Shown: positions 21,017 to 32,462 of the stretch, piece by piece
Position numbering within the stretch: the stretch's first letter is position 1
Layout of the letters: every line of letters begins with the position of its first letter
Assembly (NCBI GenBank): GCA_019915135.1
Contig: JAHLMK010000011.1
Coordinates: 1,488,001 to 1,552,000 of the forward strand
Length of the DNA: 64,000 bases
Source: Strobilurus pachycystidiatus
Lineage: Eukaryota > Basidiomycota > Agaricomycetes > Agaricales > Physalacriaceae
Direction of reading: 5' to 3'
Translations under genes and position numbers: made by a program
The notes under the pieces: model-generated
What the model was told of the DNA's origin: nothing
Seen by the model: only the letters and a program-made list of their open reading frames with translations
Database searches by the model: none

Positions 21017-23112
21017 GGTGAGTTGCGTCTTATTTCTCTATTTGTCCTGTACTTGACTTTTGCAGGCCATATGTCAATTCTTTGTGAAAGGGCAGTGTAG
21101 ATTTGGCGACCAGTGCCGTAACGAACATCCCAAGAACGGCGTAAACGGGCAAGGTCAATTTGGAAGTGCGTCCAGCCGTCCTTTGCATGTTCCATGTTCT
21201 TGGCTCACCATATTTTTCACCTCAGATTCAAGCTGGGGAACTACCCCGACTGCTAAGAAGAGCGATACAACCCTTCCCTTTACGTGCGTTGCTGGCCCTC
21301 AGTCCCTACGATTCACTTATATTTTATGACCAGGCAAGAATCCATCACGAGAGATGTTACGCTGAACATCGAGAAACCACTGTGGCCACTATCATCGTTC
21401 GCTCCTGCAAAGCATGAACCCCTTCTCGTGACGGGACTGGATCAATCATTTGAGGAACTACGCGTCCGGGCGCTTCAAGCTATCAAGTCTGGCAACGTTA
21501 ATGACTACGTGAAGCCCCCTTGCTTTTACAGATATTGTACAGGAACTGACGAGATTTAAGGTGACCTATGAGAACCAGCAGATTGCAGCTGCAGATCAAA
21601 CCTACAATGTTCGTTTTCGTTGTAGCCTCGTCTCTTACCAAACTGAAGTCACCTTCCTCGCAGAACGTCAAATCCAACCCTCAACAAGCCTTCCAAAGTG
21701 CACATCAGAACTCTCAAGTCGGCGGCGTATTCGCCAAGACCACAACCACAACCACTAGTACCCCTTCAGCGTTCGGTCAATCAGCATTTGCTAGCAGTTC
21801 TGGGGCATCCGGCTCTGCGTTCGGTCAGCCATCAACCTTCGGACAGTCTACCCAAACGTCGGCTTTCGGGCAACCATCCGCCTTTGGCAGTACTTCAGCT
21901 CCAACATCTGCCTTCGGAACGACTGCTCCCACGTCTGCTTTCGGGTCCACCCCTGCCCCCACTTCCGCATTCGCCATTACGGCGCCCACCTCAGCGTTTG
22001 GCAACGCGAATGCTCCCAAATCTGCATTTGGTACCACAGCACCTACGTCTGCATTTGGCCAACCCTCTGCCTTCGGACAGGTTGCTGGGTCTTCCGTTAT
22101 CAAGCCCGCCACAGGCGCCTTTGCAGCCTACGCAAATAAAGGGACGAGTGCTTTCGGCTCTGGTGCGACTTCGAGTGGTGGTGGATTCTCGGCATTCGCC
22201 AGCCAGCCATCGAGTTTCACTGCCGCCGCGGCTGCGAACAGCAATGCTGATAGCACCGCTCCTCTAGCAAATTCGCCTTTTGGACAACAGAGCAATACCA
22301 ACAATGCGTCACCCTTCAGCGGCGGCGGGACCTTTGGGCAACAGAATAACCCTGCACCCGCTTTCGGTTCGAGCCCATTCAGTGGGGGTAATGCGACGAA
22401 TACCACCACGACCGCACCTGTACTAGGAGCGTTTGGGATCCCTGTACAACAGCCACAGCAGACTTCTGCGTTCGGGGCGCCTGCGCAGACATCAGCTTTT
22501 GACACTGCTGCACCCACTCAGACATCGGCATTTGGGTCAGCTGCACCACAAACCTCCGCCTTCGGGTCAACTGCACCACAAGCCTCCGCTTTCGGGTCCG
22601 CTGCCCCGCAGACATCTGCCTTCGCCCCTCTGGCGAACTCTCCCTTCGGTGCTCAACCTGCGACTACAAACCCCAACACTCAGTCCGCGTTCGGTGCGAC
22701 ACCCGCCCAGCCATCCGCGTTCGCCACAGCGCCACAAACCTCCGCCTTTGGTACCAGCACCCAACAGACCCAACCATCCGCTTTCGGTACTACCACTGCT
22801 CAACCCTCTGCATTTGGCACCACCTCCCAGCCTTCCAGCTTTGGCACCAACACTAACACCAATACTCAGCAACAATCAGCATTCGGCGCCCCGCCCATGG
22901 CCTCGCAACCTACGGTCAGTATGACGTCTCCCACTGGACCAGATTTTGGCCTGAAACCGGGGGTGTACAAGCCGGGTTCTACGCCGTATGACTCGATGCT
23001 GCCGCCGGATTATATGAGCAAGTTATCGGAGGAGACGAGAGAGGCGTTCAAGGCGCTCAAGTTTACGTGGGGAAAGGTGCCGGATTGGGTTCCGCCGCTA
23101 GAGTTGAGGTGA
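21015..23112 (+). CDS. NUP42: Nucleoporin NUP42 (CCCH zinc finger, FG repeats)
   Basis: Exons 21015-21017, 21066-21165, 21226-21283, 21334-21508, 21543-21608 and 21664-23112; 616 aa. Exon 1 is just the ATG codon. Splicing (ATG|GTGAGT...GCAG|GCC) creates the MAICQFF start that matches the N-terminus of animal NUP42/NLP1. A CCCH finger follows (C-x7-C-x5-C-x3-H, ending CRNEHP). The last exon codes for about 45 SAFG/FG-type repeats, then the conserved C-terminal tail ([19 protein letters not shown] ... [17 protein letters not shown]). In yeast and man this tail binds Gle1 during mRNA export. Intron 4 is modelled at 34 bp and is the weakest junction. The FG exon is a tandem-repeat array and may vary in length. 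Confidence 0.9.
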
Positions 23113-23417
23113 AGGAGGTGATGATGGTGTATTTCTAGGCACCTCATGATACGGTCCTCTATGTAGCATAATTCGAGAAACATCTTAAAACATATATAAA
23201 CTCATCTGTGAGTCGCAGTATAGAGTTATTGCCCAGAAGCTAATTCGACATCGAGAACAATAGTGTTCCCAGGGCTAAGATACTGTTGTTGGAGTTGAGC
23301 TGAGACGAGGATTATGAAGGTGATGTACTTCTATGGGTACCACTTTCATCTGGTCTCTTGTGTAGTCAGGTAAGGTAATCCGACCAACAATCGTTTGTTC
23401 ACAATTCTACTCGCGAG
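23113..23417. other. Gap between NUP42 and the minus-strand wax synthase
   Basis: Convergent 3' regions. AT-rich; no gene seen. Confidence 0.5.
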
Positions 23418-24711
23418 TCATATCACTGGTATAATATGTCTATAACCGAATTGTAGAGGCGAAAACGGCAGCGCCTCTACATCCAAAGTTCCAGCTTCGA
23501 TCATTCTGTTGATATACTGCGCTGCCGTGAAGCTGAACCACACTCCCACCCATATGAAGCCAGCAATTTTCCAATATGCCCCATGCAACCCTCTGCGTTT
23601 GGCTTTCGTGATGACCAACTCTTCCAGCACGATACCCACTGGCTGAAGAAGGAAGAACGGCATGGACTTGCCCGTATGGCTCAAAGCCATCATGGCATCC
23701 CCGCCAGAGTGCATCAACCCAGAGACGCCAAACGCGATGAATAGCATCGTGACGTACGCGATGAAGGAACCACGTCGAATTCCCAAGGCATTGGTCGTGC
23801 GTTTGGCAATGATAGACACGTTCTGTAATGATCCTTTAGAGACAAGAAGCGAACGAGGGGCGAAAACCCACTCTGGTAAACATCTGATGCCAGGTCTTCC
23901 TATTCAACTCGAACCCCGTCAGCTCCCCCACTTGCACCCTAGAAGAGGGTAACCTTACCCCCAAAACCTCCGAATCGTATACGCCTCCCGGACACTCCCA
24001 AAATTGTCTGGCCAATCCCTCGGTTCTGACAGTCCTAGCACACAACAGTGCACCAGGGCTAAAGCACTATACTGCACAATTATGCCCGAGGACATGACAA
24101 TCGCGGTCCCGAAGAGAAACACAGACCGCGATAGGTATGGTTGCGCCAGGAAGGGATGTGACGGGGTGGAGGAGAATATATGTGGATTGCGGACGAGGTA
24201 GATCTGGCCTGCGTCCATTATGAGATAGCACAAGATTATGCGGAGGAGGAGACGCTTAGTGTGTTGGGTTCTGGTGCAATTCGTGACAGGAGGAAGCGAA
24301 TACTGTTGACGCGTCGGTCAGAGTTGTTGAACACAATAGGGACCAAGTACCGACCTGATAGTTCCAACCAACTCCACGCACACTGAATATGACACACAAA
24401 CACCAATACACCCTGTACACCAAGCCATAGTCCGCTGGAGGCTTTTTGTCGCTTCGATGTCTATACTCTCTGACGGGGTTCGCGAAGAAGAGTAGAGTAA
24501 AAGCAGTAATCCAGTTTGCCGAAAGCCCATTCCCAATAGTGTAGTCTTGAAGCTTGTCACCAGTTGTCGAGTATAAACCGATCAAGGTGACCAGCGAAAA
24601 CCCGAAGAAGAAGATCAGTTTTGAGAAGAATGGAGCGTCTAAGGCCAGGACGACTGCGTGCAGCAAAGTTGGGCCAGCGAGTGTGAGCACGTTGAAAGTA
24701 GGGCGATTCAT
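23418..24711 (-). CDS. Wax-synthase-like membrane acyltransferase, copy 1
   Basis: Exons 24711-24355, 24302-23959, 23899-23872 and 23822-23418; 377 aa. Several transmembrane helices. It has the agaricomycete wax-synthase-domain signatures: RDWPDNFGSVREAYTIRRFWG before a Trp-His-Gln segment, and GLMHSGGDAM with the catalytic-type His. C-terminal helices end in EALPFSPLQFGYR. The family belongs to the MBOAT-like wax synthases, which esterify long-chain alcohols or terpenoid acceptors. In mushrooms such genes are often near terpene or meroterpenoid pathways, but none is seen here. A paralogue with the same four-exon structure lies at 30.9-32.2 kb on the other strand. Confidence 0.85.
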
Positions 24712-24999
24712 GATGGACGAAAAGAATGAAAAGTTGTTACGGAATCATTGATAGGGCCCGGGCGGCTATATCATAGTAGTATATGGTGGTTGGGAGTAAA
24801 ACGTGATGGACGGGCGAACGGCTTTCGAATGAATAGCCTTCAACGCGTCCAAATGCGATATAACGGTCCGATGACAATCAGTCGGCACCTGGCTATCCAA
24901 CAGCTATCCAATTATCACAGATAGACCGCTATAGAGTAAAGTAAAACTACAATTATTGTCATATTCTTCTACGTATATCCCCGTGTGAGTAGTAAGTGT
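24712..24999. other. Gap between wax synthase and HOM2
   Basis: Just under 300 bp. Probably the promoter of the wax synthase and the 3' region of HOM2. No motif noted. Confidence 0.4.
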
Positions 25000-26153
25000 T
25001 CATCCAGAAACGACGCCTTTGAGCACTGCAAGCTCGGCATTTATGATACTGCTAGTGGCGGCACCGATGGAGACGTTGTTCGCGAGGACAACGAACTTGA
25101 TGTCGAGAACTTGACACTGTCGAACACGACCCACAGAGACGCCAGCTCCGTCCTGATAATACCGATCGAGGCGGGGTTGGGGACGATCTGGCTCCTCATG
25201 GACAACGATGGTGTGGCGAGGTGCGGAGGGACATCCGAGGGTCTGTGCATCCGGGCTGAACGCCGCCATGGCCTCGCGCACCTGCTGAGGACTGGGCGGG
25301 GGTCTCCGGGCGAAGCGAACGGAGACACATTCGGTGTGCCCATCGATAACAGGCACGCGATTACACGATGCAGAGACGCGGAGCGGGTGGCGAGCGTGCA
25401 TGTCAAAGGTTTTGAGGCCGTTGTCTGCCTCGCCCATGCCACCGAGAATTTTCAGCGTCTCCCACTCTATCTTCTCCTCTTCGCCGCCGATGTACGGGAC
25501 GATGTTGTCCATGATGTCCAGGGATGAGACTCCGGGGTAGCCCGCGCCAGAGACGGCCTGCATGGTGGTGACTAGGGCCGACTCAATGGGCCCGAACGCC
25601 TTTTCGAGGGCGGCAAGGGGGATGACATATCCGGTGGTGGAACAATTGGCGTTGGTGACGATGAACCCTTTTTTGAGCGGCGGCGAATGCAGCGACTGCT
25701 GCTGGGGAATCATAGCGAGATGGCCCGCATTGACGAGGGGAACGATGAGCGGGACGTGGGGATCGCGGCGGAAATTTTTGGCATTGGAAAAGACGGCGAG
25801 GTCGGCCGATCTGAATGCCGCCTCTGCGCGGATGAGCGATGGGTCAATAGCACAGCAGAGTGCTCACCAATGTCGCCTGCAACCTCGGCATCGAGTCCGG
25901 AGAAGACGATGGCACAGTTGGCAAAGTGCTCGGGGACGCACTCGACGACGACTATGTCGCGCACGACGGCGGGTATAGGAGTGGTCTGCTTCCATTTGAC
26001 GGCCTTGGGGTATGTCCTGTTCGCCGAGCGCGACGATGCGCCGAGGGCGTCAATCACGAACCACGGATGGGCGGCTAGCAGGGTGATAAAGCGCTGCCCG
26101 ACGGTGCCGGTTGCGCCCAGGACGCCGACTTTTATCTGGCGGCCCTCCTGCAT
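25000..26153 (-). CDS. HOM2: Aspartate-semialdehyde dehydrogenase
   Basis: Exons 26153-25868 and 25823-25000; 369 aa, the usual length for the fungal enzyme. It reduces 4-phospho-aspartate to aspartate semialdehyde with NADPH, the second step of the threonine/methionine branch. The N-terminus has the Rossmann motif VGVLGATGTVGQRF. The active-site Cys lies in NANCSTTG at residue 156. The family-specific VSGAGYPGVSSLDIMDNIVPYI and the basic substrate-binding part (PVIDGHTECVSVRF) are intact. The single intron is 44 bp. The start is the first ATG before the Rossmann motif. The frame is open further upstream, but that part has no family match. Confidence 0.95.
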
Positions 26154-26380
26154 GGTGTGGCGTGGATATTTGGAGAGATGTCGGCTGGAATTAAAATCAA
26201 TGCTGTCAGTGCTCTTCGAGGCTGCATGATTGAGAGCCATGACTGACAGTGTGATTCGAGCCTGAGGCAATCTCGAAGGCTCTGCGACCGGTCCTAACAG
26301 CCGTGCAAAGCGTGACTCGGGCGTGGGAGAAAACATGTCGGCCCGCTTGTTCTCACGCACCCACCGTCGTCATCGCCACC

Positions 26381-26814
26381 ATGTCCACGTCGGCAGAAGC
26401 CGCCGCCCAGCTCATCTACGCGCCCAATGTGCAGGCCAACACGTCCTTGGTCACCGTCAAGTTTCTCTCCGCGTGCTTTGCCGGCGCCGTCGCAGGCATC
26501 CTCGGCCTCGAAAACTGGGCGGGCTTCGCGCTCTTTCTCGTCTCCACCCTCTTCACGTCCTTCTGCATCCACACCATCAACTGCCGCGGCTCTCCCTCCA
26601 AGTACTTCCCGCGCGGAGTCTCAGAGATGATAAATCCCGGCCAGGACAACGCCTTCACCTTCGTCCTTGTCTGGACGCTCTTCTACGGTATGCCGTTGCA
26701 GCTCTAGACACGATCTACTCCCCACTGACGCGTTGCGAAGGCATCGTACATGGTCAGTTGCTCCCTGCCGGCTCATCTCAGCCAGTATTCATCCTTTCTC
26801 CAGTCTATGATTAG
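26381..26814 (+). CDS. EMC6: ER membrane protein complex subunit 6
   Basis: Exons 26381-26687, 26741-26752 and 26804-26814; 109 aa, the normal EMC6 length. Two hydrophobic segments (KFLSACFAGAVAGILG and FALFLVSTLFTSFCIHTI) plus the typical C-terminal GQDNAFTFVLVWTLFYG. The last two exons are micro-exons of 12 and 11 nt that complete the conserved end Gly-Ile-Val-His-Val-Tyr-Asp. A start in a CACCATG context agrees with the family. EMC6 is part of the EMC insertase for tail-anchored and multi-pass proteins in the ER. It is divergent from HOM2, with 227 bp between the start codons. A second, decayed copy of the two micro-exons lies just downstream. Confidence 0.93.
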
Positions 26815-26965
26815 GCCCTCGTCCCACGCTCTTCATCCTTCAGTTCGTCCTCGCACTCTAGCCCAATATTGCGCTAATGCATCCGAATAGGCATCGTGTC
26901 CACGGTCGGTTGCCCTTCGCCGGCTCACCAGGCAAACTCTTACACTTTCTTCAGGCTATGATTAG
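26741..26965. repeat. Tandem duplication of the EMC6 terminal micro-exons
   Basis: Segment 26741-26814 (exon 2, intron, exon 3 and stop) and segment 26891-26965 share the same start (GCATCGT), a GGTCNGTTGC donor region, a CCGGCTCA block, a pyrimidine tract and the end CTATGATTAG. The second copy has its own CTAAT branch site and TAG acceptor. Substitutions break the reading needed for the normal protein end, so it looks like a diverging duplicate rather than a working alternative exon. Confidence 0.65.
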
Positions 26966-27543
26966 TATCCAGTGCTCCATCAGGAACGTTCTTTGTGGGT
27001 CGTGTCTCCTCCCTGTAGCCGGTCTACTAAAATGAAATAAAGGTTGGTAGCGCTTCCCAGCCGTCTTTAGTTATGAGGAGCCAATCACCATCGATATTGA
27101 CATGCTTTCGGGGCGTCTTTGCCGAAATGGCGGTGGGATATTTCGACGAGTAGAATTTGATCCAGGCCCAGACCCGTTACCGACCGACATATCATTAAGT
27201 CCGGCTGTTCAGTTTTTTGTTTTGTTTTGCTATCTCGAACGCTCTTTCAATTATCTTACTTCTGAGGCACCTCTGAGCGGCATGCGATGGACTGCACCCG
27301 CTTCTATGTGGGCGCCTGTCCGCGCCTACGCGGAGACTGGGGTTCAGGTACGATCCACGTGGGAAATCCACGCGAGGCCACGCGGCATCAATCTCCACGT
27401 GGTGTTATATGGATCTCATCTTGGACCTTCCTTGTTCGCAAACAGTAACGGTCGTAAAACCCAGGCCGTAAACAACAATATGGTTAGCCACGGCGGGTCG
27501 GCGCTTCTTTCCTGTGCTTTATCTCCCTCCATCCCCTCCCCCC
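26966..27543. other. Gap between EMC6 and the DUF6593 gene
   Basis: No gene called. It contains ATTAC- and CCACGTGG-type palindromes near 27360-27400 (CCACGTGGGA, CCACGTGGTG), which could be bHLH sites for the gene at 27544. Confidence 0.35.
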
Positions 27544-28287
27544 ATGCCCACCACCCAAGTCCTCCTCCAATACGGCTCAGATCCCTTCAATGCACGATAT
27601 GAAGACGCAGAGGGCCGATCGGCATTCACATTGCACGTAGCGCCTTCGCCCGCCTGACTTTTGACGTCTGACGTTTGCTTTAGATCTCTGGTGAATCCCG
27701 TTCTTCTTTCCGTCCATTTGCTCCCCTCTCATCTCGAATCCCTTCGCAGGCATCCCAGAACCCCAACCTGGTCATCAAGCTCACTCGCGAGACGCTATGG
27801 GCCCAGCAGCATCCAACCATAATGGGTCCCTCAAATTCATACTTCTACTTTGGTCCTCGAAATTCTCCGGGGTATGTTGTCTACGGCAACACGCGTGTCA
27901 ACGTCGCGATGGCGTACCTCATGCGCCAGCAGCGAGAGGGGAGCTCGTAGGTCGCTAACCCGTCCTCCGTACCACCCTCCGACTAATCCTTCTTCCACCC
28001 CGCGCAGGTCACGCTATTTCACATCACAGAGCGGCAAGATTTATAAATGGAGAATAACACCGCAACGGATGGAGGTAAGCAGGCTAAACGGATTCCTGTA
28101 TGTCTGGCGAACTGATGTTCTCAAGTGTATGGACGGCCGAAACGTAGTGGCGGTGTGGGATCTCAGCCATCCAGAACACGAGCACCACGCGACATTATCC
28201 ATCAAGCCCGCTGGGCTACTTTTCGTCACCGAAATCCTCACCACCCTGATATTAAATCGGATGGCCCAAGACTTGAATTGGTGCTGA
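27544..28287 (+). CDS. DUF6593 family protein
   Basis: Modelled exons 27544-27636, 27750-27946, 28008-28074 and 28126-28287; 172 aa. Agaricomycete DUF6593 proteins are small beta-rich proteins of unknown function. The matching parts are TRETLWAQQHPTIMGPSN, YFYFGPRNSPGYVVYGN, GKIYKWRITPQRME and the C-terminal helix VTEILTTLILNRMAQDLNW. The first intron is uncertain. A 47-bp intron ending at 27683 also keeps frame and would insert about 22 extra residues (ISGESRSS...). The start codon fits a short N-terminus (PTTQVLLQYGSDPFNARYED) that carries the usual 'ydp' motif of the family. Nothing in the neighbourhood hints at its role. Confidence 0.75.
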
Positions 28288-28834
28288 ACCGAGTCCTTCC
28301 AATGTCGCTGTTGCCCTGCTCATGATCCAATCACCGCGTTTGTCTCCGTCATGCCCAGTTGTAGCATTATTTTCCAACTCAGTTCGTTTCGTATCTTGTC
28401 ACAGGGCCTACGCCGGTGTATTAACGCACTTCTCCTAGTTATTCAATCACAGCAAACCCACTGTACCGTGATGTATTCAATTCATTCGTGCTTCTGCTCT
28501 CAATCTCCCAGACGGAGAAACTGTTACATAAAATGCGCGATTGCTGCCTTGGAACGCCTTTGGATTTTACGCAATGAGACCCTATGGGAGTGGGTCCGTG
28601 CTCAAGACTTCTCACCCAACCACGTCCGCATGAACAGCCTCCAAGAAGCCGACCTGCTCGTAGCACCACGGATCGGAATTTGTGTGGTGAATATGCGGGA
28701 GGGCTTCTGATCCCGAGATAGGATCAGACTCCCAATTATCATCGCTGTCCCCTGGGTCGCGTCTTCTTATCGACCTCAGACGCCCTCGGCCGGAGCTCAT
28801 AGCAACCGCTCAGGTATGTAGTCACTCGGAGACA

Positions 28835-29481
28835 TCATCTCGGCGCGTCCGATACTGGCACTTTATCGTCACTGCGCGAGACACGATCGGACAGATTCTG
28901 TACAAAGTGCATCTTCTTCCCTTCGTAATTCCAATTGAGTTTCACGTGGAACGCGCTATCAGACTCATCATCGATACAATGTCGGTCCGGTCCACTCGGG
29001 CGGAGGAGGCAACGCGTGCTCTGGCTCAGCTTTCCCTCTAAGACACATCTGTGGCTGCGAGAAGGAAACCTGGAACGCCACGCCGAATCAGATGACTCGC
29101 GCGGCTCGGAGTCATGTATGATCTTATTCACGCGCTGCAGGTACAGTAGAACACTTCTTCCATCTCACTGTCTACTCGGATTTTGACATCTGTAATGCAC
29201 AGAGAACATACTTCGTGTTTGTCCGCGACACGCCGCCGCTCCGTTGATACGTGCTGGCAAAGATTGAGTGGACTGTCCTGATTGTCTCGGATTCAGCCCC
29301 CAACCATATGCAATCAGGTATGTATCATTAGCGAAAATCTCACAGGTGGTCTCTAACACCGCTTGGGCAAGCTAGCGGTCCTAACTCACTTCCATCGGGG
29401 AGAATCTTCCGGACGAGCGTAAAGAACATCAGGCTTCTCCCGTACCTCCACCTGTCCTACCGAGCTCCGGCGATACATCAT
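28835..29481 (-). CDS. Doubtful hypothetical gene
   Basis: A possible four-exon model runs from ATG 29481 (MYRRSSVGQVEVREKPDV), through short exons containing RRRVADKHE, to a larger last exon (ERVNKIIHDSEPRESSDSAW ... LNWNYEGKKMHFVQNLSD) that stops at 28835. The splice sites are acceptable, but several alternatives exist and no family is recognised. The stretch 28288-28834 has no supported gene; a short acidic minus-strand frame (28612-28800) might belong to the same gene. Confidence 0.3.
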
Positions 29482-30914
29482 CCCAGATTAAGGGTAAGTA
29501 GGCTTATGCATCCATAAGGCCTACTGGTATCGGGCATTCTCAGCGGGAGATATTTACTCGAGTTCTCCCCGCCGGCAGTTGAACTGCCTTTGCGAGACTT
29601 GAGGTGGCGTAGATGGTCTAGAACTGGACGCAACCAATAGTTTCATCAGCAGGTGTTTGATGAGCTACGTGTTAGTGGACGCCACAGCACATTGCGCGAT
29701 TCCTGGTGACATAGATGTTGGCGCTTACTGGCAGCTTCAGTGAGGTAAACGGTGGTGCGACCGATTCCACATCTCTTTTCAGATCCCTATCAAGTTTAGA
29801 GCTAACCACACATCGACAGCAAGTCTCGAATAGGTATACACACTCCTTGCGAATAAGATAGCGACATCCAAGCAATTTCGCATCACATGTAATGGTAGTA
29901 CAGCATCGGACGCCGCCTTCTCGTACGTTATTGCAGCCACACAAGATGAATAGTAACGAAGTGGTCACAGCGTGAAGACGAGGCCCTCACCCCTACAACG
30001 GTCGCCCCGCGACACAATTCACGATAAGGCACTGCTTATCAGCGTCGGCTGTGTTCCTGAGGAGGTGACTTCCAAAAAGGGAGCAGCGCCAGACAAGCCT
30101 TTGTGATTACGATGATGCGTCACCTGGATTGGCCTTTCCCAGCCAGAAGATCCGACGTATGCAGGGTTGGATTTGACGCTTTGACGGTTTCTTTCATATC
30201 AAAAACGTGGTAGCTGTATCTAGGCACACGGGACGACAGCCGCAGTAGATAGGTGCCTAGTTTTACAGCATTCAGTTTGGACATATGTTGGCCGCCACAG
30301 GGAGGATGAGATTCGAGAATGAACAGCTAGCCAGCGAGCATCGCAGTATCTGCCGCGATCGTAGGTATCTTCAATTGAACGGCCATAGCTCCATAGGAAT
30401 TTTATCTGGTCTCAGTCGAGGCACTGTCGCAGCAGTCTATAAAAATGATAGCTGGTGGTCATGACCCCGGCTTATGGGTAAGTAGGTCGAGGTAGAATGC
30501 TGCATGTTCGTGCTCGAAGTTGGGGCAGAATCGAGATTCAATTGCTTAGCAGTGTTCCTCAACTACAACAGCGAACTCTTCGTTCCTGCACATGGGGCTC
30601 TAAAGGTCTGGCAGAGTCAGGTACCGAGGAATCACATGAGGCGATAGCCCCACCCATTATCATGCAGAACAAAAGGTACACACCTACTGAGGCTACTTGC
30701 ACTTACTAGTACTTATGTAGTGCAGCGCGCTCCACGTATAAGTATACTGCGGTATGGTCCTTGAACGTGTGAACGGCAAATGCCGACAGACCTGAAGGCT
30801 TGAATTGGAAATCGGCACCCGAAGTCTTCCTTGTCACACCAAGCCCAAGAATACCGTTCTCCATAATTTCTAACAAAACGCGGCGTCTGGCATATTGTTC
30901 CTTGGACCGCTTGA
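29482..30914. other. 1.4-kb gap without supported gene
   Basis: Only short frames, none with a good start. The longest (minus strand, 29672-29968) is Cys-rich but begins with GTG. No repeats of note. The right end should contain the promoter of the second wax synthase. Confidence 0.4.
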
Positions 30915-32224
30915 ATGGCCAAATTGGTCAATCTTTTGTATCACTTAATCCTTCCCGACTTCCTCCTGGCGATCGTCCTCGCTCTGAATTTTCAGCGGGT
31001 ATGGCGGGTGTTGTTCTTCTTCGGTTTCAGCTATGTTAGCGCCGATGCTCTGCGCTCAACGTGGGGAGATATTCTATGGGACTATGACCTTGGAATCCTA
31101 GTTTCACTCCAGTGGTTCACAGCCCTGCACCTCCTGCTCATTTCGAATCCTCTAAGCGAATATCGACATCAGACAGACAAGAAGGATCCCACCAACTACG
31201 GGCTCTGGCGTCGCATATACTGGTGCGAGTGTGTCATGCATAGTGTCCGAGGGATTGGGTGGAACTTCCAAGTGTGCCTTTCTCGTTTGATTCTCCATTT
31301 GAGGTGTGCTCATGGAGAATCTTGTTGTCAGCTGAAGCACGTCTACGCATGTCCGAGCGCGGAATACCCTCGGTGGAAATTCGTTCGGACGCGTCTACTA
31401 CGTGTGCTTTATTGTCTCTTACTCCTGGATGCCGCGCAATCATACATGTCCTTCCACCCCCGCATCTTCACATACACCGGTGCCGAATCGGTCGCCTCGC
31501 AAGGGTACTGGCGACGATGCCTACACATATTCGTCCCTGCACTTAATCCATACTGCGGCCTCAGTTTTCCTTATTACCTTGCCTCGGCCTTGCATGTCGC
31601 TGCTGGATTCTCGCAGCCCAAGGATTGGCCAGATCCGTTTGGGAGCCTGAAAGACGCGTATACAATCCGTAGTTTCTGGACGTAAGTTCATCTCTAACTC
31701 CGCTCCCAAATGCCTTCTGATGGATCTGCCTACATACAGCAAGTTCTGGCACCAGTTTATGAATCGTGTTAGTAAAGCCGCGTTTCAAGTTCTATTCATA
31801 CTGCTCACCTTACCAATAGAATGTTATAGTCATGGGAGACTTTGCATCACGAAGACTCGGGCTGAAGAGGCCCACATGGGCCAAGTATTTGGTGGGTGTG
31901 TCCGTAGGGTTCGCCGTGTCGGGTGCGATACATGTGGCTGGGGATACGGTGACTGGATTCCAATATATTGGGAGGTCCTTGCCATTCTTTATGCTACAAG
32001 TACCCGGAATAGCTTTGGAACAGCTTGTGATTCGCTTAGCATCCAGCCTTGGAGTTCGAGGGTCGTTTCGTTGGCTCGGGTTCTTTTGGGTTATGCTGTG
32101 GTTCAGCGTTTCGGCAGTTGAATTCTTGGATTGGGGCATTCGGGTTGGATTCTTCTACAAGGATGCTCTGCCATTTTCTCCCACACGCTATCTAGTCGAC
32201 AAATTCGTCATTTTAGGCCCTTGA
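30915..32224 (+). CDS. Wax-synthase-like membrane acyltransferase, copy 2
   Basis: Exons 30915-31271, 31332-31681, 31740-31767 and 31820-32224; 379 aa. Exons 1, 3 and 4 have exactly the same lengths (357, 28 and 405 nt) as in copy 1 at 23.4-24.7 kb, and exon 2 differs by 6 nt. Shared motifs: LFFFGFSYVS, SEYRHQTDKKDPTNYGL, RGIGWNFQ, KDWPDPFGSLKDAYTIRSFW, SGAIHVAGD with the catalytic-type His, and DALPFSPTRY. Intron 1 is 60 bp and also reads through in frame; comparison with copy 1 supports splicing. Same inferred activity: acyl transfer at a membrane. Confidence 0.87.
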
Positions 32225-32462
32225 GTTCTCACTTTACTTGTCCTCAGCTATGTAAAAACCGGCAACTCCGACAGCACGACAAAATTATATTAGTAATCTA
32301 TCGACTTCACGTACTTGTTCAACTGAACGTACGTCTGTCTACGAGAGACTGGATGTTCAACTAAGTTCTCGCCGGTAAAGCCACGGCATTTGCCGTCCCG
32401 TCTGTAATCCCAGCGCCTAAAATGGTAATCCGTATTTTCTTTCCCTTCCCTCCATCACCAGA

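Noticed and set aside
21825..22875. Long open frames on the reverse strand of the NUP42 FG-repeat exon
   Set aside because: They are mirror readings of the SAFG repeats; the repeat composition keeps several frames open. No start or splice logic of their own.
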